Positions 30,924-43,740 of a DNA stretch of 64,000 bases are shown here, piece by piece (positions within the stretch are counted from its first letter, which is position 1; every line of letters starts with the position of its first letter). Origin of the DNA: Sciurus carolinensis (lineage: Eukaryota; Chordata; Mammalia; Rodentia; Sciuridae); contig NC_062224.1 of the NCBI RefSeq assembly GCF_902686445.1, positions 55,179,156-55,243,155 of the forward strand, in the 5' to 3' direction. The position numbers and the translations under genes were made by a program. The notes beneath the pieces are model-generated. The model was not told the origin of the DNA. It saw only the letters and a list, made by a program, of their open reading frames with translations, and did no database searches.

Positions 30924-32689
30924 AAATTTCTCAGTTTTAATTCCTTATAGTGAAAATTCTGGAATTTCTGCTGAGATGAGAAAGTTTGATAGATTGGTCT
31001 TATGCCATAAGGGTTAATGGGATGTGTTTGTGGAGAACTGTCCCTTTCCTGAGAATTGACAGATCTGCAAATGGCAGCTGTGGTGGTGGAAGCAGAAGCA
31101 ATAGGATGGTGACTGGAAGGGGCTGCTGTCAAACCACAATGCTGGTGACCTGACCTAGCAGGAGTGGGACCCAGAGGAGGACCAGGAGGGGACCCAGCCA
31201 TCCCTTAAGAAGGGTGATCTGTGGCTTTTATTAGAATCTGTCTAGGTTCTTATTGCACTTGTGTCTTGGTGGGTCATAGGAATAGAATGACAAGATACTC
31301 CCTGACCGCATGGAATATCATTAGGTCTTAGATTATAAAGAGGGACCTTTATCACATACTCACACAATAGGTGTGTTTATATTTCCTTCACCCATGTACC
31401 TTGACATCCAAAAGGCAAGATGTGGATGGGAGGTGGGGAAATAGAATCTGAAATATTTTGGCAGGACTGCAGAGTCATGATGTATTATACCAAATGGGGG
31501 TGGGACAGGAAGAGAGCTGCTTCAGGAAACTGGGCACATTGACATCTGGCAGAGTTCAGGCTCCAATGGCGCTGATGAGACCTGTGAGATCAGGTGGTTT
31601 CATACTCATCTTACAGGAGAGGTGGCCCATAGCTCTCCTCAGACAGGGCTGACAGTCCCTACAGAGTAAGCATACTGTCTGAAAAGCAATGACAACATAA
31701 ATCCAAGAGGGAAGCTCAGTGCCTAGCATGACTATGGTAAACCCCACTCACTTTAAAAGAACACCTGTGAAAAACTGCACACTTCAGATTTCAAGTTCAC
31801 TCCCATCTCTCGCTACCCTAGTCCACAGCATTTGCATTGTAGAGAGAAAGATTTCTTTGATTCATTGTACATAATTTCAGGAAGTTGGTTTAAAAAACAC
31901 CTGCTCTAAGCTGGAGACTGAAGCAACAAGTTGGAAAATGATGATTTATTCAGTTTCTAATAACCTCTTGTTATTGACTGCAGTAAGACAAATCCATTGA
32001 GTCCCATAGTGGATGCAGACAAGCTGAGTGACACCTAGAGCATTTCTTTCTCTTGCAATTGGGGTAGGGAATGTGAAGGAAGCTCTGCCAACAGACCAGT
32101 CCAGGAATCCAAATGCAGTGGTCAGCCCTCCCATGAACGGCTCAGCCTCAGGGGCCTCTGGAATTCTAGTGACAGTCACTCCCCACCTTGCATGCAACTC
32201 TGGTTTTCAGATATTCTGGAAGGAAGATGGGCAGTGGGGACTGTGGATCTCAAACCAGGTCTCTAAGTTTTGCCCTCTGTGCAGGGTCCTCTCCATTTGA
32301 TTCTTACCATGTGAGATTTTGTTGAATACAGAGAATACATCACTGTAAGGATTTTTCAAAGGTAAGTTAAGTTACTGAGCAGGTGTTGTTGAAAATGGGA
32401 GGGGCACAATATCCACTCCAATGAGTTAAAAAGAGATTATGGTCCCCCAGAAAATGCATGCAAGATTAACTAGCCCAAATTGTCCCAACTCAGAGACTGT
32501 TGGGTTCTCTACTTTAGACCAGAGTTTGTGAAAGAGAGGCTAATTCATTGTCATTCATGTATCCCCAAGGATTGGTGCACAGTAAGTTTTGTGTGAGCAT
32601 CTGTATACTGAACTCTAGTAGGATAAAAAAAAAAAAAAAAACCTTTCATTTGGAAATAATATTAATTTTACAGAATAAATGGAAGTGTT
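30924..32689. other. no recognised gene or repeat
   Basis: Unique-looking DNA with a short A17 run near 32623-32641. A 99-codon minus frame (30902-31201) and smaller frames show no domain. Confidence 0.4.
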
Positions 32690-33200
32690 GGTCAAATGAC
32701 ACTCGTATATACTTGACCCAGGTTCACTCTTATTTGTTAACATCAGTTTCTACATTTGTTCTTTTTCTCTCTATGCTTCTTTCTTTATTCATAGTATTAC
32801 TATTTCTTCCTGAACCACTTGAGAGTAAGTTGCATATGTCATTGCTGTTTATCCTTAAGTACCTCTGCATGTTTTCTAAGACTCAAGATATTCTCTACAA
32901 ACCTGTGTTGTTGATTCCCTTTATTTTAGCAGACAGTACATCATCTACCCTACTGCCTATATTCCCACTGTCTCAATTATTCCAAAATATTCTCTATAGC
33001 TTATTCTCTCCCTCCAGTACAGGACCCAGTCCACGATCAGGTGCTACAATTATTGTCACATGTCTTTAATCTTCCCCATAATACATTCTTTGTCATTTAT
33101 GACATTGACTTTTTATGAATATAGTCCCAACTCTTCTGTATTGCTATGGGTATATATTCTGGATGTGGGTCTGACTTTTTTCTCCACATCTCTCAGACAG
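32690..33200. mobile_element. ancient L1-like 3' region, diverged
   Basis: 'CAGGACCCAGTCCACGATCA', 'TTGTCACATGTCTTTAATCT', 'TTGTCATTTATGACATTGAC' and the CT-rich phrase before them recall the same old antisense L1 3' end as 4440-4570. The 173-codon plus frame 32548-33069 crosses it and is not credible as a gene. Confidence 0.4.
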
Positions 33201-33982
33201 TACATATTTGCAAGGACTTAGTTGGTGTCTGGCTTATTATCATGGGATCTGGCTCATCACCTCAGATCAATAGACCAAATTTTTCACTAAGGAGATGAAC
33301 CAGGAACCAAGAGTCCCACTATGCTGAATCTGCTGCAAATTGCCAACTTGAGTATTAGAATGGTACCATCAAGGTACCAGCTTTGAGATGACAGCCTGGG
33401 TGTTTGGAATGCTCTGTTTCAAGATGCAGCATGTACTCTGAACCAGTGGCTATGTTATGAGGCTGTGTCCCTGAGAAATCAAATAAATGGGCATGGCAAC
33501 CAGGGATAAATGTAGAATTGGTCATTTTTCCTTGCTGTTTTGACATGTTTCACATTCTCTTGGGGGTGAGGAACTTCTATCAAGGAACATCTGAAAAGAA
33601 TACACCTCAATTTAAGGCTATGGTTGCCTCCTGGTCATTTTGGGCTCCTCCAGTAGACAGAGGTGTTACTGTACTGGTGGTGATAATTGACTCTGATCAT
33701 CATGGAAAGTTAAGGTTATAGCTACATATAGCTACATAATGAGGTAGGGAAGATGTCCGAGTCCCTTTTTTGTACCATAACTCTATATCTAAGTTTGGGT
33801 GATTACTGTAGAATGGAAAATTGTTTCCCACAGTTCTGGAAGTCAGAAGTGGGAAATGTTTTTGTCCCAGTGACTGTGTCCTCATTTGGCAGAAAAGTGG
33901 AAATGAGAAAACCCACAAAAGTCTTTATTTTCATTAATTTAATCTTATTTTAGTGCTATGAAATATTTAAAGAAACCCAGGA
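33201..33982. other. no recognised feature
   Basis: Unique-looking. A 9-bp near-duplicate 'TAGCTACATA' occurs twice at 33718-33737. No coding evidence. Confidence 0.35.
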
Positions 33983-35245
33983 GTTTTTTTTTTTTTAATT
34001 TATGGATTATTTTTAGTTATACATGACAAGAGATTCCATTTTGCTATAATTATACAACATGAAATATATTTTATTCTAGGTAGAATCTCCTTCTTATGGA
34101 TGTACTTGATGATGTGATTCATGGTGTTGTTTTCATATACGTACATGGGGAAAGTATGTCAGATTCAATCTGCTCTCTTTCCTTTTTCGCTCCTTCTTTC
34201 CCTCCATTTCTCACTGTCTAATCTACTGTGCTTCTAGTCTTCCCCTCACCTCCCTTTATTATATGTTAGCTTCCATATAGCAGAGAAAACCTTTGACTGT
34301 TGTCTTTTGGGGACTCTTATTTAGCAGGATAGTCTCCAGATCCATCCATTTGCTTGCAAATTTCATAGTCATTCTTTATTGCTGAGTAATAGTCCATTGT
34401 GTATATGTACCACATTTTCTCTATTCATTTATCTATTGAAGGTAACCTACGTTGGTTCCATAGCTATTGTGAACTGAGTTGCTATAAACATTGATGTGGT
34501 TGTGTCACTGTAGTATGCTGAGGAGTGGTTATATACTGAGGAGTGGGAGAACTGGGTTAAATGGTGGTTCCACTCCAAGTTTTCTGAGAAATATCCATTC
34601 TGTTTTCCAGACTATGTCACCCAAATTTGCATTCCCACCAGCAATGTATGAGTGTACCTTTTACACCACATCCTCACCAACCTTTATTGTTACTTGTATT
34701 CTTGATAATCACCATTCTGACTGCAATGAAATGGAATCTCAGTGTAATTTTAATTTTCATTTCTCTAATGGCTAAAAATGTTGAACATATTTTCCTAGAT
34801 TTATTGACTATTCATGTTTCTTCTGTGAAGTGTCTGTTCAGTTCCTTTGCCTATTTATTCACTGGGGGTTATTTGGTTTTTGTTTTGTTTTGTAATTTTG
34901 GTGTTACTTTTTTTCAATAGTCTTTATATGTAGTCTTTTTGGAATAGTTTTTATATAGTTTGGAAATTAATGCTCTGAGTTGCAAGTGGCAAATATTTTA
35001 TCCCATTTGGTAGGCTTTCTCTTCATGCTTTTGATTATTTCCTTTGCTGTGAGGAATCTTTTTAGTTTGATGTTGTCCCATTTATTAATTCTTGATTTTA
35101 CTACTTGCACTTTGAGAGTCTTATTGAGGAAGTCAATGCCTGAGCCAATATATTGAAGTGCTAGGTGTGCATTTTCTTCTAGTACATGCAGGGATTCGGG
35201 TCTAAAACCTAGGTCCTTGGTCCATTTTGAGCTGAGTTTTTACAA
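33983..35245 (-). mobile_element. L1 3' end, antisense, old
   Basis: A T-rich tail (33984-34000), a complement of the 3'UTR, then complement of ORF2 C-terminal codons: TCATTCTTTATTGCTGAGTA (AIKND), TTCATTTATCTATTGAAGG (PSIDEW) and TTCCCACCAGCAATGTATGA (HCWWE). It continues to about CCATTTTGAGCTGAGTTTTT. It has multiple stops and is 5'-truncated near 35245. Confidence 0.85.
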
Positions 35246-36235
35246 GTCCCTCTTATATAAGCTCCGATCCATTAATTAGGGTTCATGACATAAACAGCAA
35301 GACCTTACATCTTAATACCATCAGAAGGAAGATTAAGTTTCAACATGAACTCATGGGAAACACCATTGTGCAAACCCCAGCAGAGGGGGACGCCTCGAGC
35401 CTAGAAGATATTCATCTGAAACCTCTTGGTGGTTCCATACATTGGTTACAGAAAATGAAATGATAAAAACCACAGCCTGACAAAGACATTATTCCCAAGA
35501 CTCAGATCCCTTTAAAGAAGATTTGAATTCCCCATCGGGAGCAACTGAAATTCTAGAGCAACTGAAATGCTAATCACGGATGAAAGGAATCTAGAATGAG
35601 TAGTGGAGGAGGAAGATGAACACCAATTAGCTTTGAGACCAACTGCAGCATTGAGGTTGTAACACACCTCTACTATTTGGAAGTGAGGATCTTCTTCTTG
35701 CTAGAAGGATCTTCTAGTTAATGTTTCCACTAACACTTCCATTGCAAGCATTTTTGCAAATTGTTTTTATCAGCAAGTGTTTGTTACTTGAAGGACACGG
35801 TAAACTTATCAAGAAGGAGGATGAATTTGAGTTGGGGCCACACCTGTGTCCCGTGGCATCCCTCTACATACCAGGGACGTTTTAGTGGTAACAAGGAGAC
35901 TTTTCTCTGGTTTGAAGAACACATTTATTCTGCTTTCTGGGCAAGCTAGAAGTGTTGGGAAGCTTCATGGCCCTGGAAAGTAGATCTGAACTCACGATAG
36001 ATGGGGAGTTGGTGGGAAAAAAACCTTTTCAGACCTTCATTGTCTCCCCGAGGACCTCCAGCATTAGTTGCCCTCAATTGTAGCTGCCTGGTTCATGAAT
36101 CCTTTTTTGGTTTATTTACTTTTCCCACCACATATTTCTAGTTTCCTGTTTATATTTTCTGGCTTCACTTCCTAAATCTCCTTGTTTGAAGTCCTGCTTC
36201 TCCAGACATCCAAACTAAGACTGCACTTCAAAGTT
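35246..36235. other. no recognised feature
   Basis: Unique-looking, with a short internal echo (GAGCAACTGAAATTCT / GAGCAACTGAAATGCT at about 35540-35571). No gene was recognised. Confidence 0.4.
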
Positions 36236-37016
36236 CTCATGGCGATTCCATCTCACTCTAGTCAGAACGACAATTATCAAGAATACAAGTAACGATAAAT
36301 GTTGGCGAGGACGTAGGGGGAAAGGTACACTCATATGTTGCTGGTGGGACTTCAAATTGGTACAACCACTCTGGAAAGCAGTGTGGAGGTTCCTCAGAAA
36401 ATGTGGAATGGAACCACCATTTGAACCAATTATCCCACTCCTCTGTTTACACCCAAAAGACTTAACATTAGCATACTACAGTGACACAACCACACCAGTA
36501 TTTATAACAGCTCAATTCACAATAGCTAAACTGTGGAACCAGCCTAGGTGCCCTTCAACAGATGAATGGATAAAGAAAATGTGGTACATATACACGATGG
36601 AATATTACTCAGCCATAAAGAGAAATGAAATTATGGCATCTGCAGTAAATGGATAGAACTGGAGACTCTCAAGCTAAGTGAAATAAACCAACCCCCCCAA
36701 AACCAAAGGTGGAATGTTTTCTTTGATATGTGGAAGCTAACTTACAATAAGTCAGGCGGTGGGGGGGTGTAGGGAAGAGTAGAAGTACCTTGGATTAGAC
36801 AAAGGGGAATGAAGGGATGGGAGGGCAGATTGCAATAGGAAATACAGAATGAATCAGACATTACTTTCCTATGCATATATGAATACAAGACCAATGTAAT
36901 TCAACATCATGTACAACCAGCAGAATGGGAAGTTATACTCCATATATGTATAATATGTCAAAACACATCCTACTATTATATATAACTAATAAGAACAAAT
37001 TTTTTAAAAAATTTTA
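36236..37016 (+). mobile_element. 5'-truncated L1 3' end
   Basis: It starts in ORF2 (FHLTLVRTTIIKNTSNDKCW-like codons), then encodes [40 protein letters not shown] and SAIKRNEIMASA. A G-rich 3'UTR at about 36756-36775 and an A-rich tail to about 37016 follow. The older subfamily 3'UTR differs from that of the 21-28 kb elements (it ends CATATATGTATAATATGTCA). Confidence 0.88.
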
Positions 37017-37139
37017 ATAGACAACTAAGGAAAGGGTAAGCTACCAGGTATGAGAGTTTTTTGTAAAACGTGTATCAGACAAAATACCTGTGCCTAGAAT
37101 ATAATAATCCTTTTTACAGCTCAATAAGAAGACAACTAT

Positions 37140-37605
37140 TACAGTTGGACCTAGAATGCCCCCCCCAACCAAGGATCATGTGTTTGTTGATAATTAAGCA
37201 GTGTTCAGAGGTGGTCATTAGGAAAGTCACAGGATCATGAGGGCTCTGATCGCATCAGTGTATTAATCCATTTGGAGACTCATAATCTGATAGCATCTTT
37301 GAGTGGTGGTGAAAACTGTAGGCCATTGTGCCTAGTTGGAAGAAGTGAGTCACTGGGGGTTTGTATAGGGAAGGTATATCTTGCCCTGGCCCCTTCTAGG
37401 ATTGCTGCTTCCCCAGGTGCCAGGAGCTGAGACGATTTCCTCTGCCAAATCCTCTGCCATGCTGATCTGCCTCACCTCAGGTCCAAAGCAAGGGAGTCAG
37501 CCAACAATCAACTGAATCTGCGGGACTCATGAGCCAAAGTGAACCTTTCTTCCTTTAAGGTAACTTTTTCAATATTATGCCACAACAATAAAAATCTACC
37601 ACAAC
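37140..37605 (+). mobile_element. MaLR-type LTR, diverged
   Basis: 'AGTTGGACCTAGAATGCCCC', 'GTGAGTCACTGGGGGTTTGT', 'GGACTCATGAGCCAAAGTGA' and 'ACCTTTCTTCCTTTAAGG' follow the order of the LTR family at 6236-6655. Confidence 0.7.
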
Positions 37606-38165
37606 AGACCAATTTTTAGAAAATGGATAAAAAATATTTAAAAGACACTTCCAAAAACAGAGATGGTAAATAAACACATGAAAAGGTGATGACAGCATTA
37701 ATCATCAATAAATGCAAATTCTATCTATAATGAGATAATAAGAAAGAAATAACAGGGCCTTAGAGAAGCTGCCTTTGCTCAAACCAGTGACTCTTCACTT
37801 AGACCTCCCGGTGCCCAGTGGGCAACTGAGAACTGGGTGTAGATTGGCATCTCTGCCTTCATGTGTGTCTGCATTTATTACCTTGAACTTGTCACACTCT
37901 CAGCTCTGCACATAGGCATGTTGATCACTTTAGGAGTGCTCATGTAAATCAGATGATATCAGATTAAACAGCCCTAAATTTATCTAATCTAGATTGTCTG
38001 TTTGGAAAACTGATGTAACATGTGCAGCATCCTGTTTCAGACCCAGAGTGGCACTTAGAAGCATTAGTCCTTGTCCTCACCTTCCAGGAAACCACCTCCA
38101 CACCATTGGTGATACCAAAAGCTCTGTCCTTATATGTACAATGCCAATCCAACAACAAGGATAAG
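37606..38165. other. no recognised feature
   Basis: AT-rich to 37760, then mixed. Nothing recognised. Confidence 0.35.
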
Positions 38166-38331
38166 GTTTTGGAAAAGAAAGGAAAGGAGGAAAGGAGAGA
38201 AAGAAAGGAAAGGAAAAGAAAGGAGGAACTAAGGAAAGAAGGGAAAAAAGAAAAATGAAAAAAATAAGGAAGGTAGGAAGGAAGAAAGAAAGAAAAAAAG
38301 AAAGAAAGAGAAAAAGAAAAAGAAGAGTTGT
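38166..38331. repeat. purine-only (GGAAA/GAAA) tract
   Basis: About 165 bases almost entirely A and G, with irregular GGAAA and GAAA units. The 78-codon plus frame rich in Lys, Glu and Arg is this tract. Confidence 0.9.
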
Positions 38332-39137
38332 TTTTCTTTAATTTGGTAGCAATGAAAATATGCTATGGACTCCTGTCCCAGAGACACAAGGATTCTGGCT
38401 GCTAGGGGGAAGAGTGGTGTTTTGAAAAGGGCATAGAAAAGCTACATTCCAGCTGTCCCTGTCCAGAGTCAGAATTCACTGGGAGATGGGCATTGCTTAG
38501 ATATGCAGGTGCCAGCCCCAGAGTCTGGATTCCTTCATTCTTGTGGTTCATAAACCAATGGACAGATAACAGATTGTGTTGGGAAGAAGTTAACTTTGCT
38601 TCCTTCATGTCTAGGGAGAGGGGAGGAAGAAGAGAAAGAAATAGCAGCAAGGGTTAAACACAGATGGAGTGGACTCTCGTGACAGTGGTGAGATGGCCAC
38701 CCTAAGCACAAGCAATTGTCTCAGGGCAAGGGACCAATTGACTCAATCAATCCATCTTCCAGGATCCCAGGTCTGACAGCTAAACATCTGGGCAGCAAAT
38801 GGAACCTGCCCCTTTCTTCTCCAGAGCCACCTGGCAGAACCAGAACCAAGGGAACCATCAACTGGACCACAGTCAATTAAGACACTCAATTAGGCGTGAC
38901 TGTGACCCCTGCCCCAATTCTTCCTGGAAACTTAGAGCGCATGGTAGTGACCCAAAACAGGGCAGAGATGCCAGAGCCCATGCTGCCTTCCCAATGTGGC
39001 CGTCCTGCTTTCTCTGTTGTTTTCTGTTTGGCTTTGGGACAGGTGGCCAGATGTTGTGTGTTGGGCCTCTGGAACAGGACTGCAGTAACAAAGGAGTATT
39101 AAACGGTCTATTAACAGGACTGACAGTGAAGCAAAAA
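38332..39137. other. no recognised feature
   Basis: Overlapping frames at 38799-39140 and 38873-39102 lack domains. The DNA is unique-looking. Confidence 0.35.
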
Positions 39138-39678
39138 TGAAGGACAGGCAGTTAGTGTAGATAGGTGATCTGGGTCACACAGGAGAGATAAAAACTGACT
39201 TGGGTCTGGGGAGACAGAGACGGCCTCTGGGGCACTGAAATGCTGATGCCTCCAGAGCCCTTCCTCCACCCATTACCAAGGCCACCTGCCTGTACTGGTC
39301 CTCCCAAAAGGCTGCTAGTGAAGCGCCTGGGGCTCCCTTCCCACCAGGGATTGCTCCGCCACTTGGTCCTTCCCCCTTGCCCATTTGCTTCCCACCTGTT
39401 GGTGAATGCCCCCTGGTCACACAGGCAGGATGGGGAGAGATAAGGGGGAAAGGAGGCCATGAGAACCAAGAGAATGTAAAATTGATAAAAGCAACCGGAC
39501 ACTCCCCACTTCTTTGGGCTACCAGCTCTGGCCCCCTTCTCTGCAGAGAAGTCTGTGTTACTGTTCTTTAAATAAAACTTGCTTTCTACTCTTGCTTGAG
39601 TGTTTCTTGGGTATTCAAACTTCAGCATCTGGGGGAATGGAGCTCAGCCCTGACTGGTTTTCATCACGGGCGACATCA
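39138..39678 (+). mobile_element. solo LTR, copy A of a two-member family
   Basis: It starts TGAAGGACAGGCAGTTAGTG, has AATAAA at 39571-39576, and ends near CCCTGACTGGTTTTCATCAC ... ACATCA. It aligns along its length with 60675-61206 (shared CTCCAGAGCCCTTCCTCC, CTTTAAATAAAACT and GGAGCTCAGCCCTGA). No internal retroviral genes flank it, so it is a solo LTR. The 158-codon minus frame over it is not a gene. Confidence 0.8.
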
Positions 39679-40336
39679 AGAGTTACTTGAGTACTAGTGA
39701 AAATGGGAAGCAACTGACTCTTCCTAACCTTGGTACAAATGGAAACTGGTAACCACTCTGGTGGCTTCAGAGTTAAACATCCACGTACTACAGGATCCAG
39801 ACAATCTATAGGCATCACCCACGTGCACTTGAACCCCAAATGCACATCCACATGCTGCTCTCACGGCCACACCAACCAGCACGTGGCACACAGGCTTGGT
39901 CTGAGTGCGTCCTTGGCTTCTTCCATCTCATTTATCTAGTTACTCACTTACATTGTGTGTGACACCAGTGCTGGTCTGCAACAATTTTAAACACACTTAA
40001 CAGTCATCCTTCAGCCTGGGGACAGGAGAAGCCCTGGACTGGATGGCTTGCCAGCCTGGACACAGCAATTGGATATTCCCTACAGCAAGAAGGTAGGAAC
40101 AGAAACTCCTTCTGCCTCATCTACTGGGCTCACAAGGGCTTCCTCTCCATTCACACTGACATGATGTAAATATCAACCCAATCCTTCTGAAGCCGGAAAT
40201 TGGCATTGATACAGAGAACGTGCATACTTTACTCATTGGCAAATACTTTTTCCACGTTCCAGAAACTGACTAAATTCATTAATTTCATCTTGTCTAACCT
40301 CTGGAAATGGGGGAAAATTTCTTCTAAACCTTATCA
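39679..40336. other. no recognised feature
   Basis: Unique-looking DNA with only short chance frames. Confidence 0.35.
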
Positions 40337-40422
40337 GGAGCTTAGAGTAGTAGCTCAGTGGTGAGTTTGCACATAGCATGCACAATGTCCTGGATGTGAC
40401 CTCAGCACCAATAAATAAATAT
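40337..40422 (+). mobile_element. ID-type SINE, diverged
   Basis: 'GAGTAGTAGCTCAGTGGTGA', 'GCACATAGCATGCACAATGT' and 'CCTGGATGTGACCTCAGCAC' with an AATAAATAAATA tail follow the ID order. Confidence 0.7.
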
Positions 40423-42669
40423 TTGCAACATTTATAAAAAATCAATTTTAAGCAACCTCCTATTATGGTAATGTAAGTCAAAAGTGAAAGAAAAATGTGC
40501 TGGATTCCCCATTTGGACCCAGGACATGACCTTGGGAGTCAAAACCAGTCTAACAGGTGCTACAGTCACAGGAAGTGGGTTGGACTCCACCTTCCACCTC
40601 CATCTCCCTCACACAGGCAAGTCTACTCCTGATTTCCATCAACTTCCTCATCAAAAGAAGTCATGAGGCCAGGGCCATGAACAAAGATCTTGTGGCTCTC
40701 AGGTAGATGCCCTGGTCTAGTCTCTGTTTGCTGCTTATGAATTGTGTGTTCATCGCCAGATCCCAACACCCCTCTGTGCTTCTGTTTTCTCTGGTATAAC
40801 ATGCAGGTCACCTTTATCCAAGGTCCTTAGGAGGATGGCAGAGCACAGCAAGTGTGAAAGTCGCACTACATTGGAAAACTTCACATCAGTCTCTCTGAGT
40901 GCAAAATGCTGCCACTGAGGGCAGTACACAGTGGTCACCAGGCCCAACCCCTAGAGCTGCTGACCCTCCATGGACAGCACCTCCCTGAGTTGAGCATGTG
41001 AGGGACAGAATCAAGGGACAAGGCCTGAAGTCAATCTGGGTAGAGCCACTCCTGAGATGTGTGGCTTGGGCAACTCACAGGCCTCTCTTGGTGCCATTTC
41101 TCTTCTACACATGATCTGCTCCTGTCAGAAGCCAGCTGTAACGCTCAGAGCAGGTCAGGAGTCCCAGAACAGGAAGGAGCTACATGCATCAGATCATATC
41201 TCTGTCCTTATCCACACTCAGGGCTGGGAGACTGACTTAGCTTCTGCCTCTCAATTCTTACCAGTGAGTGGACAGCAAGCCAGTGAGTGGCCAGAAAGCC
41301 TGAAATCACTGCTGGACCCTGAAACCATCCCACTAGGGCCTGAACAGCTCTGGCCTTCTGTGCTCCTGTCACCCCTTCAGAGGCCAGCATGGTATGAGGA
41401 TGTGGCTTCAAATCTATGGCTACCAAGCAGTGATGGCTCATGAGCTGGCAGGTCAGGAGACCTGCCTCTCCTCTTGGCACCTCTCACCAAGTGTCTCAGG
41501 AAGGTGTTCAGAGGATTTCAATCTTCCCCACACCCTTTGTAACCCTAACCAGCAGCTTCTCTACCCTACAATGTGTCCAAATCTGCTTCCTCCTCTCTAG
41601 CCCCAGGACTACAGGTTTCTAGGTCAGTCTGTAGCCACAAATGGCAGTTGATTTAAGGGGTTTCCTGACTGCACCCATCACAATCCCACTGTCAAGGTGG
41701 TCTAGAAGAAAATATGTAGGTGATTCTCATCACTGCAGCCTCTCAGAACAAAGGTGACATTTTGCAGAATGCACAGTGGCTCTACCCGCCCCCCAGAACT
41801 GACTTTCAATGCTTCCTGGGTCACTTGCTCCTTGGGCTATGGGCTGTGAGAGAGAAAGCTGATTCTGGTACCAGTGGGCAAAAGTGAGAAAAGTGACCAC
41901 TGTCACCTAGTTAGCCTTCAGCCTCAATCAGAGACTAACTACCTCAGCAAGGGAGATTCTGGGTGCAAGGGAGAAACAACCCTCTGGCAAAAATGACTAA
42001 GACTCAATCCCATAAGTAACACAGAGGTGGTCCACTGAATAGCCCCAGGGGCTGCCATCTTGGAGGGTCAAGGTCAAGACAACCAGCCAGGAAGGCTGCA
42101 ACTCCTTCCTAGAGAGGTACTCAATGAAGCCCTCAGAGCACTGGAGAGCAGAGAAGTGGGATGGAACTGAAACCCTCCAAAATCAGGACCTTGATGTGCC
42201 GCACAAAACAGCCATCAGCAGTGGGGTAAGTAGAGGGCCTGGGATCAGGCTCAAAGCTTCTGGGTTTGGAGGCGATCCAAGATCGCTGCAGCTCAGATAC
42301 TGGAGTTGTTAGGTAGAATAGCCTAAGAGGAAAGAGAGGCCCCAAGGGGTCCAGAAGCCAAGCTCTGCCCCCTTCAGTTCTTTCTCCCCACCAGGAAACA
42401 TTCTGCGATGTGGTTAGTGGCCAGGCAGCAACTTATAACACCTGTGCTTGTAGGGAGGGAGCTGATCACTGCTAACATCACTTGAAGTTTTTTTCTGTTT
42501 CAAATAAGACTCTTTAGAAAAGGCCTGAAAGAACCAGCTTAAACGAGTGGAAGATATACAACTCCTTGTCTAGTTGAGCTAGGTGACCTGGGGTAAACTT
42601 TGCTCACTATAATTCATTAATGCTAAATTCTCTGCCCTAAATTAAGTCCATCTGCCATTTGTTTGGTTT
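40423..42669. other. unique, moderately GC-rich, no recognised gene
   Basis: Several frames (for example 128 codons at 41057-41443) are longer than average but show no domain, start context or splice pattern I can defend. Confidence 0.4.
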
Positions 42670-42750
42670 GCTTTAATTTGGTGCTGGTAATAGAAGCCTG
42701 GGGTGCTTTACTATTGAGCTGAATCTCCAGACCTTTTGTTTTTGTAGAGA
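42670..42750 (-). mobile_element. ID-type SINE, antisense, diverged
   Basis: 'TTTGGTGCTGGTAATAGAAG', 'GGGGTGCTTTACTATTGAGC' and 'TGAATCTCCAGACCTTTTG' are the reverse complement of the ID order. Confidence 0.6.
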
Positions 42751-42775
42751 TTTCTCAGAACGAAGCAAAGGTGGC

Positions 42776-42817
42776 CTCATCAGTATTGCTGTGAGTCTCA
42801 TCAGTATTGCTGTGAGT
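42776..42817. repeat. 21-bp perfect tandem duplication
   Basis: Two exact copies of a unit beginning CTCATCAGTATTGC. Confidence 0.95.
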
Positions 42818-43066
42818 CTTCCACCACTGAGTTGTAACATTCTTGCTACTTTGCAGTTTAGAAATAGAACGCCCAAACAGGAATGTGTATTACCTCATAT
42901 GGGAAACAAAGAAGTAGTATGTAAAAGGAAACTAACAAGAATATATGTGGCTACATACACTAAATGCTGAGCCTTTGGATAAGAATTCTCTGAGGCTATG
43001 TCCACAAATAAACACTGCTGCCTGCCGAATACCCTGGTGTCTCTCTTCTCTGTGTGAGAATCCGGT

Positions 43067-43202
43067 AATTTTTGTTTTGTTTTGTTTTGAGTCAGGATCT
43101 CACTAGTTGCTGAGGTCCTTGCTGAAGCTGGCCTCCAACATATGATCCTCCTGCCTTAGCCTCCAGAAGAACTAGGATTATAGGCACGCACCATCAGGTG
43201 AC
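43067..43202 (-). mobile_element. B1-type SINE, antisense
   Basis: A T-rich tail with GTTTT units is followed by GTCAGGATCTCACTAGTTGC, CTGGCCTCCAACATATGATC, CTCCTGCCTTAGCCTCCAG and GATTATAGGCACGCACCATC. This is the B1 consensus in reverse. Confidence 0.85.
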
Positions 43203-43695
43203 CATCTAGCACTTAGAAACATGCCATTTATGAAGAAGCATGGCCTTAGACTGCACTTGGGAAGGAATGTGCCCTCCTCTATGGGCCATAACAGGTCTCA
43301 CCAGCACAAACATGCATAGGTACCCCTCAATAACATGCCCGTGCTTCCTTTGTTCCAGGACACACTGCTTATTTGTGGAGCTTACTTATTTGTTCCAAGT
43401 AATGATCCTTCTTCACTCACCTCTCCTGGCTGTGCTTACTGGCTTTGACTACCTTAGCTGCAAAACACCTATGAAGGCTTAACAAGTTTCCTAAGTTAGA
43501 AAAAATAATAAAGGGATCCAGTCAAGGTGGGCTAATGGGGTTTTCCAGTATTTTTCAGCCCCATCCAGGAAACAAACCTGCCATTGTGGATCCTCCCGAC
43601 AGGTGAGGAAAGTGGTGTTAGAGGGAGATCTCTAGAGCTTGTAAGGTCAAGGCCCGCTCCCCTCATCAGAAGTGGCTCAGCCCACTCACTTGTCA
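43203..43695. other. no recognised feature
   Basis: Unique-looking DNA with no coding evidence beyond short frames. Confidence 0.35.
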
Positions 43696-43740
43696 ATCAC
43701 TCAAGCTGGCTGCACTGCCTGCCCTCCTCAGCATCCTTAG

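Noticed and set aside
32548..33069. 173-codon plus-strand open frame
   Set aside because: Leu/Ser/Phe-rich, starts before a poly-A run and crosses an apparent ancient L1 3' region. No domain.
39152..39628. 158-codon minus-strand open frame
   Set aside because: It lies entirely antisense to solo LTR copy A.
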